From: Metopolophium dirhodum | Lineage: Eukaryota > Arthropoda > Insecta > Hemiptera > Aphididae | DNA length: 64,000 nt | Assembly: GCF_019925205.1 (NCBI RefSeq) | Contig: NC_083563.1 | Coordinates: 5,890,001 to 5,954,000, forward strand | Direction of reading: 5' to 3' | In this document: positions 39,854 through 50,447 of the stretch, one piece after another | Position numbering within the stretch: the first letter of the stretch is position 1 | Layout: every line of letters starts with the position of its first letter | Translations under genes and position numbers: made by a program | The notes under the pieces: model-generated | Seen by the model: the letters and a program-made list of their open reading frames with translations, nothing else | Database searches by the model: none | Told to the model about the DNA's origin: nothing

Positions 39854-41439
39854 CACATGATATGTATAATAATAATTAATAATATTATATAATGGAAGTC
39901 ACGTTCTCGAAATGCTCCGACGTCCAGTCTCGACCAACGGCGACGCCGCAGCGGATCTATAATGATATAAAGACGAAAACTCACGAGGACCATATATTAT
40001 GGCGTCGTCAAACGATAGTTTCGGAATGATGGTTCGAGCACCCGACCGTCCAAACCGTATGTCTATTTCAAGTACCTAACTGTAGGTTATACCTGGTATA
40101 CCTGCTACCTGCTGTACCTATGTATTAATATTAATATAATTCTACGACGACGACGCATTGGTACCTACATTATTCGATTTCGCGCGGTATTTTATGCGTT
40201 TCACGCTCGCTAATAAAATATGCGTCTACGACACTTGGATAGCATAACATTATACGGGTTCGTGGCATCGAATATTTATTTTAAGTCTAAAAGGTAAATT
40301 TAAGCCGCAAATGAAAACAAATTTACTTTAAACATCGGCTCAATCGGCGAAATCCGTAACGTGTGTGTGTTCCCGGTTCCGCACTTCCGCGCCGTCGACG
40401 TGGGTATACGATACTGAACTGAACTGAAAATATTGTAATTTATTACAAATAAAACCGTACGGAACAAAATAATATGTTTTTTGTTTGTGTCCGTTTTGCC
40501 TATTAAAATTTTCAAACCGTCAATCCACTCTGCCATCTGCAACGATTTTGACAATTGCCATAGAATATAATATATTATTATGATGGATATTATATTACGT
40601 CAGTATAATATGAATCCACGGATATAAATGTATTATAACTTTATATAATATCAAAGAAGTCCGTGTTTACAATTTGTTCGTTGAAATGTAATAATATGAC
40701 GATAACCAAAATAGCTTATAATTTTTAGTTTAATATTATAATAATAATATAAGATATTATTTCAATTATCATTAAGATGGTGTACCTTTGGATATTTGGA
40801 TATTAGAAGCACGTACAAGCATATTTTTATAAAAACAAATTATTTTTCTATGAATCATTAAATAATAATAATATGTTATGATAAATAAATATAATTTCGG
40901 CTTTTTAAAATTTTAGCATAAAGCCATAAGGTATACAGTGAATACATCAAATTTACAGTAGCCAGTAGATACCGACTATACCAACTTACTTTAGTGTCTA
41001 TACTCTATAGTAACTAGTTTGCAAAATTCCTAGTCAAACATTTTCTCCAAATATACTGCCGAGAACGAAATTAATAATTATTATTTAATATATTTATTAG
41101 TTAATTACCTGCAATCAGGTAAATTTACAGGTCAACAATATGTAGATATTACATATGACAATAAAATCTTGTTGTTTTTCAAACTCATAGGTATCATAGG
41201 TAGGTATATAATATATATTTAGAATTTTATTATTTTTTTGTGTTAAGCTTAAGATGACGCCTCACCCGCATATGTGGTCTATTATATTTTGATTTTAAAG
41301 CGAATTATGAGTATTTTAAAATTAAAAACGCAATAAAAATTAGTAAGGATTAGGTATGTTAGGTACCAAGCCTCTGCCCCCGTTTCCAGCAAAGTCTACA
41401 CGCCGATAACTATGATTATATATTAGGTATATACCTACC

Positions 41440-41561
41440 CAGTGGATTATCCAGTACCCCCGAAAATTGTTAAATAATAACAACATTTTCATTAATAAAA
41501 TTTATCAAAAATTAATATTTAACCCCTCCCCACGAAAAAAATGCTGGATAGTACGCCACTG
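41440..41561. mobile_element. Short hAT-type MITE, unit 4
   Basis: Copy of the 122-bp MITE at 7314-7435. Confidence 0.6.
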
Positions 41562-41992
41562 TACCTACTATATACCTATATCATTGGTTCCTGCTGCACA
41601 CGCACACACGATATAGGGTACTCAATGGTCGAAATGGCTCAAGATAAGTGAAGCTAGGGATGCCTTACAATTCAGATTTCCTGATATCATCATAACATTC
41701 TTCTATTCTTCATCTAACAAAAAAGTAGAGGGATGCCATCCCTCCATCCCCCCCACACTTCGAGCACTGGGGGTACTGAAATATTTATCGCTATAGAATA
41801 TTCTAATAAACCGAATGTTATAAATTATAATATTACTTACCTATGTCTTACACTAAAGATTATCAACACGTCGTAGTAATTTATTTGTCTGTGCCATAAG
41901 ACTATCCGAATGTAAATATTCGTATATTCACCATATTATTCAGGAGATATCATAAAATATTTAATATAGGTACCTACCTACCTACCTACCTA

Positions 41993-44325
41993 CAGTGGCG
42001 TAGTTATGGGGGGTGATGATGGGGATAGATCCCCCCCCCAGAGCCTTTTTTTTTTTAAATGTTTAATGTATTGACATATAAAATATATATTATAATAATA
42101 TAATATAATATATTATAATTACGGATTTAATCCACCATGTCCTTATCTTGGCTCTCAAATTATATATTTCGCCTATCATATTATCATTCATGATACATTC
42201 ATACCATGAACTAAGATAATCTATCTTAGTTCATGATTCATACAATCATAGTACGTGAAACGCAACACCATAGATTAACCAAGTGTTTTTCCTACAAATA
42301 CAAATTTCTATTTATAGACATCTGTGGTTTTTTCGATACGTAATAATTGTGATGATAAACTGATAACCACTGACGCAAAACGACCGTTGTTTGATGTGAC
42401 GAGTGACGACGTCTTTTACTACACACGTAATATTATAGTTAATAGTTTTACATAGTTTTCTAATTGTTGACGCCTCTGTGACTGTTTATGTTAAAATTTA
42501 TATTTCCATAACTGGTGCAGTGATGCTACACGCCTACACATTTAGTATTTTAGTATGAATATCACTAATGAGCATGAGATTAACAAAAGAAAGAATACTA
42601 TTCTTTCTTTTTTTGTAAAAAAATCAAAAGCTGACGAAGTAAACGAAGATGAGGTAAGATCAGTGTTACATTTAAAAATTAACTTTTAGTAATATTATTT
42701 ATATAAGTTATAATTATATCAATTTGTTCTATTTAATTGAATCCACTGAGTTAACTTCAATTGAGGATAGTGATGGTCGTGGTCTCCCATCTCAAGTTCC
42801 AATTCATGTAAGTTTAGTTATTAATTTATTATACATTTTATAATATGCTTATAGCTTATTGCCTTATGTGTATTTATATAAAAGATTGAAGAACCCTTGA
42901 ACATACAGCAATATCACAAAAATGATGTAGGTTTATTCATACAAAGAAATTCAATTTACTACAGATGCAAATTTACTACTTAAAGCTATGGATTCTGAGT
43001 TTATAGTGTCAGTCTATGTTGTTAAGGTATTTTTTTTTTTTATAAATATTGAAATTAAAACAAGTATCTATAGGTAAAAATGTAATTTCTTATGTATTTA
43101 GCTGTTGTTTTCATTTGGTCTTCCTTTATGTAAGCAATTACAAAAAGAAAGGATTGATTTAAAGGAAGCAGTTGACCTGACAAAAGACATTGTTTCAGAA
43201 TTGAAATCTATGAGAAGCGAATATGATAACGAGTTCAACAAAATATTCCTACAAGCAAAGGTTAAAAAAATTACACAAATATATGTTAAGTATATACTAG
43301 TTATTTATATAAACATTTAAAAAAAAAAAATAGGCAATGGCTGTTAAAATGGATATTGAGTTGACAGTCAAACGGTTAAATAAAAGACAAACAAATCGAG
43401 CAAATCCATTGTCTGATCAAAAAATGGATGCGGAAACTTACTACAAAATAACTGTTTTTATACCATATGTTGATTATTTCATAACTGAATTGGAAAATAG
43501 ATTTTTGGCACACTCAGACATTTTCAAAGGTAGTTTAATAATATAATATTATATAGTAATATTAACAAATATTATTTATTAGTGTATTTGAAATTGTTTT
43601 ACATTTTTAGGGTTTGAGAGTTTATTTTCTTCCAATGTAATTTTGACTGAAGTTGAAGAAACTTCATTTAAGAAATTGGTTGAATTTTACCAACCAGATG
43701 TGGAAAACTTAGATATTTTACTGGTTGAGCTAAAGTTGTGGAGGCACAAACTAAGCAGATCATCTTATACTGTATCAAAATCAGCTCTTCAAGCGCTTAT
43801 TGAATGTGATGCTAATCTATTTCCTAATATATTTATATTAATCAAAATTTTATGTACATTGTCTGTATCCACTACAACACCTGAGCGGATGTTTTCATCC
43901 CTAAAAAGAATAAAAACATATTTAAGAAATACCATGTCTGAAGTAAGACTAAAAATCATTAACTTTTTATTCATTGTCATAAAACGATTGTCATTACATT
44001 TTCATAATAATTAATTAATAATCCTTATTTGTTATTAAACAGGATCGATTGAATGGATTAACTATGTTGGCTGTCCACAAAAACGTACACATTGACACAG
44101 AGGAGATAATAAACGAGTTAGCCAAAAAACCTAGGATATTGGATTTTATTTTATAAATTATAAAATTTATGGAAATAAAATTTTTGTATTAATGTAACTG
44201 TGTATAGAATTATGTTTAAAAAAAAAACCTGTTAGGGAGGTGTGGGGGGCTTTGGCCTCCACTTTACGTTTATTCAATTAATTAAATATCCCCCCCCCCA
44301 GAACCAAATCATAACTATGCCACTG
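41993..44325 (+). mobile_element. hAT transposon, unit 4
   Basis: Copy of the element at 7867-10198, longer by one C in the right subterminal poly-C tract (44290-44299). Confidence 0.88.
42555..44156 (+). pseudogene. hAT transposase remnant, unit 4
   Basis: Copy of the gene at 8429-10030. Main exons are 43102-43260, 43334-43529, 43611-43942 and 44043-44156. Confidence 0.8.
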
Positions 44326-45489
44326 CCTACCTGTCTATAGACTCGTCTCATTGAAATGGAAAGCGTGTTGTTTGATTATTATTGTTTGTTTTCATTAATT
44401 TGGGGGCAACTGCAATGATAATATTATTATCATCATTCATCAGTCATCATTCACTAGAGACGTATCATTATTTTCACGGCTCGGGGCTTATTCTCTCTCC
44501 TCCCTTTATTATTATAAATGTCAATCACGATTAATATTGTATAGGTACCTACAATGCCATATCGCCATGTTAGGTACTATATTAGGTATAAAGTGAAATA
44601 GACAAACTGAAAAAAAAAAATTCAACTTATGGAAAAGTAAACATATTTTATTAAAAACGAATTTAATCACAGCCACGGTCTTGTAAGACCATGATCTCAG
44701 CCCTCAGGTTACAAAGATCTAATCGGTGCATAAGAACAAGATAAAAAAGGTTTTCCAACAAGTTTACAATATTTGTTAACAATTATAAACGCAAAATAAA
44801 TGTACCGCTCAGGGCGATCGCATCCAAGCCCTCTAAATACTTCTCCATTCCCATTTCTCAGCGTATAATACGAGTAGTTACTTACTTATGCATACAGCCT
44901 TACAAGTTACAGGATGATTTTCCATTCGTCTTAAAAACAACGCTGTGATATAGTCGCGTTATACAGCCACACAGGGTGATACACTAAGCATGATCACTCG
45001 CATTATTTCGTTCAATTTATTTTTTATTCAAATACTGATATTCGGATTTTTTAAATATACTTAAACACCGTATTTCCAAATTCTTGAGACTTTTGTACTA
45101 GGTACTTAAAAAGTGCCCTATGATACACATACTTCTGTAACCTAAAATATAAGAAGACCCTCTTTTCACCATAAATTATTCAGTGCATATTATATTATTT
45201 AATGTTGACATAGGTAGGTTACATAATTCAAAATTTTAACAAGTAGGTACCTAGCCAGTAGGTACTTTCCAACTTTTTCAGTTATTTAATTGTTTATAGC
45301 TTATAATATTAAGTAATAAGGATAATAGCCTTTATAAATGGTTTTGCAAAAATATAAAATACTTGTTATATTGAATCTAGTAGGTATTTACACATTTATA
45401 CTTGGATCATTTTTACAAATTATAAATGTTGTTATTACGTCTTATATTTGCAAATCTTTTTGCGTTCTCTTCTTACTAATGTAAATTTT

Positions 45490-45705
45490 AGATTCTGAGC
45501 GGTACGATGAGTGTATTGATTTTACAATGATGTGAGTATTTTTATTTGTATCTGCAGTGTACAATAATAAGTAGTCGAAATAATGCTTCGATTTTCAACT
45601 TCAGTATCTTGTTCAATGGTACATTGGGGAGGTCAACATTTAAAATTACCAGTAGTTTTCAAAAGCACCGGGAAAACCAAATAAAAAATTAAGGAAAATA
45701 GGGAA
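45490..45705 (+). repeat. Truncated dispersed-repeat copy at the right array edge
   Basis: The first 50 bp match the array junction repeat. After 45541 the sequence changes to the subtype seen at the left array edge (TAGTCGAAATAATGCTTCG at 45573, compare 2951). It continues to about 45705, where it is broken by the SINE-like insertion. Confidence 0.7.
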
Positions 45706-45815
45706 TAACCTAACCTAACCTAACCTAACCCGAAATCGAAAAAAATATTTTTGGTTTCAAGCCCTGGTCGGAACCAACGCTGTAGTCAGCTCGGCTACTC
45801 CGTCCTCCCAAAAAA
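45706..45815 (-). mobile_element. tRNA-derived SINE-like element with (GGTTA)5 tail
   Basis: On the minus strand, TAGCCGAGCTGAC (45785-45797) fits the polymerase III box A at 11 of 12 positions of TRGCNNAGYNGG. GGGCTTGAAACC (45753-45764) fits a degenerate box B. The spacing is tRNA-like. Downstream is a tail of five GGTTA units (TAACC on the plus strand, 45706-45730). This is read as a short SINE head plus simple-repeat tail. The tail also equals the insect telomere repeat TTAGG. Confidence 0.5.
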
Positions 45816-46439
45816 ATATTGTTAAATTAAAATACTAATAATAATTTAATAAAATAAAATCTATACACAATATTTAATATTCTAAAATAAGTATTACATA
45901 AGTTATATACTTTACATCCCGATTAAAATATTAAAAAATATTTTAAAAACCCTATGAATATTATCATTTAAATAAAATTGTATTAAAAATAATACACAGA
46001 TAATACAATCTTTCAAAAGAATAAGATTTTTTAAAGACTAGTTAACATTAACACACAATAATGATTTTGGCTAATTCAATAATATAAAAATCAATTGTAA
46101 CTAAATATTTGATAAAAAAAATTGTTTTTAAATATAAAAATAAATATTATTTAATAATAATTAAATCAGTCCAACTAAAAAGTGTTTCGATGATTTAAAA
46201 GCATGCAAAATATGACACTAATTTAAACATAAATTACACAGTGAAAGTAATAAAAATGATAAAATAACTAAAATAAGTTAACAAAATCAATGTGTTAAAA
46301 AAAATTATTTCCGAGATAATTAAATTTTTAGACTAATAGACATAATATATATTTATTTTTTTTTATCGAATAAAAACAAATAAATAAATATTTGTGTTAG
46401 TTAAAATAGTTGACAATAATAAACTGTAAAATGAGATCA
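45816..46439. other. AT-rich 3' flank of POLQ
   Basis: No gene. It lies downstream of the minus-strand POLQ stop codon and probably holds its 3' UTR. AATAAA-type hexamers occur on the minus strand around 46340-46390 (TTTATT on plus), but AT richness makes them weak evidence. Confidence 0.4.
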
Positions 46440-49400
46440 TTATTTTAAATCACCCCATGAAGAACCCTTTCTCAATTTTACTGGCAAAGGTACGCATAAA
46501 TTAACTGCAGTTTCCATTGTTTTAATAATTGTTGAACAAGCTTCATCAAGAATTGTATTTTCAACCTGAAAACGTTACAGAATAGTTCAATAACTTAATA
46601 GTTGAATACATTTATAAAACAAGAGAAGTATTATTAATACAATGTGAAATGTGAATATAATACTAACATCAAAAATTAGTTCATCGTGCAAATGCATAAC
46701 TAAATGTACACGTGTATTGAGAACACCTTGGTTGATAATTTTATCAACTTTAATCATTGCCATTTTTGTAACGTCGGCAGCACTTCCTTGAATAATTGTA
46801 TTAATTGCTTGACGTTCCACTTGAGCTAATAATAACGTATCATAACAATAATGATAAAATATATTTTATTATTTTGCAAATACAAGACTAAAAGAATAAA
46901 AACATACATTTGATCTTTGATACTTCACTGTTTATATCTGGGAAATGTCTGATTCGTCCACTCAATGTCTTCACCAACCCCATTGACCTGCACTGTAATA
47001 CACATTCATTAAAATATTTGTTGACACCAGGAAATGTTCTTTTGAATTCTGATATTAGTTTATGAGCTTCATCTTGTGTAATATTCAAAGTTTCACTTAG
47101 AGTTACTGCACCCATGCCGTACAACATACCATAGCAAACTTGTTTGGTTTTTTGCCTAAGTTCATCACATACCTGAACACACAAAATAAGAATATATATA
47201 TAACACGTAACATATAATGTAAGAAATACAAATATACATTTACACAAACCTCAATCTCTGGTATATTATGCCATTTAGAAGATAAATTTATAAAAACATC
47301 ACCGGGAGATGTGAGAGCTGATAACAATATTGAGTCTTTAGATAAATGAGCGAGTACGCGTAGTTCAATTTGACAAAAATCTACGGATACCAAAGTTTGA
47401 TCTATAACATTTAAATTCCAAAATTAATTTTGTTGTTTTAATATTTTTAATATGTGCAACATTAATTACGATTTGTATAGATTAATATATAAATTAATTA
47501 ATGACAAATGGAAACAGCATTTTCACTAATTTTCACAACTTTTTTTTCAACACTGTATATTATCTAGTGGTAGTTTTGGGCCAAACATTTAATTTTCAAC
47601 AAAACCAATAATAATGTGAAGAAATTTATTATATGAGTTAAAAAAAAAAATAAATAGATATAATAATATATCTTGCGATTAATTATGTACTGCAGTGGGG
47701 ATCATAAGCATGCGCACAGGGGGGGCCGAAGGAGCCGTGGCCCACCCTGCGACACCTACCGAAATTTGTATACATAGTAATACATGATCTAAACATCACG
47801 ATTTTTGATTTTTTAAATCATAAAACATTAAATAGGTAGGTGAAAAATAACATTAATAGTTGATACCCAATGATAATTTTATATAATAATAAATTAAATG
47901 TCTTTAAAAATAAAATTGATAACATATTACCATTACAGATTGCGGAATTGTATTTAAGACTGTGTTGACAATTAAAATATTTCTTATTTAATTTTTGAAA
48001 AATATGTATCTGTTTTTTATCATATGAATGATTTATGCCTTAAATAGTGGGTGATTATGAGTAGGTAAATTAAAGTATGTAACATTTTAATTGTTTCTTT
48101 CATTGGAGTTCAGGTTTCTTAATCTTTATTGACTTAGCATGTCTGTGCACGCCTATGGTGGGGATTAACCAATTTTTCTTAAGGCATGCCAAGAATTTTA
48201 AAGTTTCCTCTAAGACTTTAGTTTATAGAACTAAATTGATATTTGTAATGTACTAATGTATAATGTTAACTTAGTGTTCGTGCAATAAATATGGTAATAT
48301 TTAATATTATTTCTATTACTAAACGATGTAGGTAACAAAGAGGATACGGCGATACATGTCCATGTCTGATTATCAACGTATTTAATTAACAATAAGCAAT
48401 AGGAAATGAAGAAATATCCATTTATATTTTATTTTACACGTATTAAATTTTTGGATAAATGTATAAATTAATTATTTTTTAATTTTACAATTTTTATTTA
48501 ATACTTTTGCGGTCGGTGGTTGAGCACTCCTGATGACCTGATATCATTAATTTTTATAAGATATTTTATAAAAAAAAACATAACTAACAAGATAGTTCAT
48601 TAGACTAAAATTGGAATATAGATTATTGTATTGTATAATAATTGGTTACTGTTCACTATTAATAATATTGAAATAATTTATTGTATCCTTAATAAAAACA
48701 TATCAAAATAAGTATAAACTAAATGAGTCAGGAACCTAATAAATAAATTATTAGAAAATCTCAAAAACAACATAATATAATCAATTTTCCAATTATACCA
48801 AATTTGTTATGCACACAACATAATTAGCAGCTACCATTAATACAAAGCATAGGTTGAGCAAAAAAGTTGATAATTTTAATCGTGCTACGCTTGTTGTGTG
48901 AGTTTCTATGTGAAAGTTACTTATTAACAATTTATAATAAAAATAATTAATATCCAATAATAATATCAATGAAACTGACCTGACTTTGGCACAAACGCTG
49001 ATCTCAAACTTAGAATATCATTCTCAATGACATAGTCTTTAGGTATATTTTGTAAATTGGGTTCATGCATACTTATTCTACCTGTATTCGAATATGTATT
49101 GCTGTCACAATGAACACGATCATTCTGTATTGTTAAATACATATTGATATGCTACAAAATGAAAAATTAATAAGTAACTGCTTTCAAAATATTTAAGTTT
49201 ACTATACTTACAGTGTTTCTAAGACAGCTTAATTTTCGCCAATTTTTGACCAATTCAACCAGTATATGTGAAGAACTATCAGTTAACTTCAATTTTTTTT
49301 TTACCTAGTCAATAAAATCTAAATATTGAAATCTATTGTTAAAGAAAATAACTTTTACACTTACTTTGGCCCATTCTAATGTGGATTGCATGTTAAACCT

Positions 49401-50447
49401 GGTTCCAGATTGTTCAAAACCTTGTTCAGAAATGTTGGCCATTAGCTTATTTACTGTATCATTTAACTCTACCAAATGTTCTTTGTTTAGACCAAAACCA
49501 TACAGTTCCATTTTTGCCAAAATAATTTGTATAGGCATCTCTATATCTAATAGTTAATTAATAAATAATTATTATTGCAAAAATAAAAAATATTTTCTGA
49601 TGTGAACTTCTTGATGTAAATAATTTTACCTTTGAATGTTTTGTAAATATATATTTGTTTAAGTTGCTGTCTTAAAGTTGACATTAATTTAAGAGTGATA
49701 AATGCATTAAAAACTGCATCATTAGTTTGTATTTTTCCTTGAAAGTTTAAATTCCATTGAACCTAACAGAATTTTTTGATTAATAGAATTCAATTATGAA
49801 TATATTTATAGATAAACAGAACAATTTTAATTAATAAAAATAATAAATAGTATATGAATATATAGTGTATACAAATTACCAAGTTATTTAATGAATTTTT
49901 TGGTTGACCGTTTATTAGCCAATCAGCTACAAAAGGGTCTCTGAATTTGCAAACAGGTTTAATATTGCAACATTGAGAGATAATTTTGTAATTTAATTTA
50001 GCATCAGTTATGTTGACAGTTAAATTTTTATTGGACAACAGCTTTTTCAATAGACTTACACCAGATGGACCTATTATAAAAAAAAAATAAAGGCATTTTT
50101 ATGGTTAAATAAGATTATTTAACAATAAAAAGAAACATACCAGTCTTATTGAAATCTACATAATGTACAACAGTTTGTTTGTACCACGTAATAGCAAATG
50201 CTTTTAATACTTGGTTATTAAATTTGAATAATTTTGTATTTTTATTATTTTCTAAACTTCGTCTTACAATTCTAGCACCAATTTTCTGTTCTATGTTAAT
50301 TTCTGTACATACATTCAAAGCTAATGATATTTCTTTTCTGCGCTTAATATCTGGAAAGTAATCTCGGGCAAACAAATCAATATTTTCCACAAGTTTAGTT
50401 TTATATGCCCATGTATCAAATTTTGAAGCATCAGGTTTAATTGGAGA
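46440..50447 (-). other. POLQ: POLQ exons 17-26: exonuclease-like and family A polymerase domain
   Basis: Exons: 50141-50447, 49880-50070, 49630-49762, 49365-49546, 49212-49304, 48980-49151, 47250-47401, 46908-47172, 46668-46825, 46440-46565. Polymerase signatures: TGRISMHEPNLQNIPK (from residue 1433); motif A SVDFCQIELR with metal ligand D1475; O-helix RQKTKQVCYGMLYGMG (1524-1539); RQAINTIIQGSAAD (from 1611); motif C HLHDEL with D1654 and E1655; C-terminal SSWGDLK and stop. The exonuclease-like part (exons 17-19) shows no obvious acidic catalytic set, in line with its known inactivity. The segments where human Pol theta has three insertion loops are short and uninterrupted here. Confidence 0.93.

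Larger units (their letters stand above)
36954..45489. repeat. Array unit 4 (type B, 8536 bp)
   Basis: It repeats unit 2 exactly 17,063 bp downstream, including every B-type variant I checked. It adds one extra C in a homopolymer at 44290-44299 (ten C against nine in other units). Confidence 0.9.
4303..45541. repeat. Tandem array of about 8.53-kb units (one partial plus four full copies)
   Basis: Landmarks recur head to tail with period 8528 or 8535 bp. The transposase exon start recurs at 8976, 17504, 26039, 34567 and 43102, and the hAT left end at 7867, 16395, 24930, 33458 and 41993. Corresponding stretches look identical base for base wherever I compared them, apart from a 1.35-kb block that defines A and B types and one extra C in the last copy. 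The left limit is set by the last mismatch to unit 2 at 4302. The right limit is where homology to the T-rich repeat start is lost near 45541. Such identity over 41 kb implies very recent amplification, ongoing homogenisation or an assembly effect. Confidence 0.95.

Noticed and set aside
4303..45541. Array considered as a CRISPR, rDNA or histone cluster
   Set aside because: No short spaced repeats, no rRNA-like sequence and no histone or other multicopy gene in the unit.
45706..45730. (TAACC)5 as a true telomere or chromosome end
   Set aside because: Only five units, followed at once by a tRNA-like SINE head and then an ordinary gene; a SINE tail or small interstitial repeat is more likely.
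49336..49557. Plus-strand 73-codon frame
   Set aside because: Antisense shadow of POLQ exon 20.
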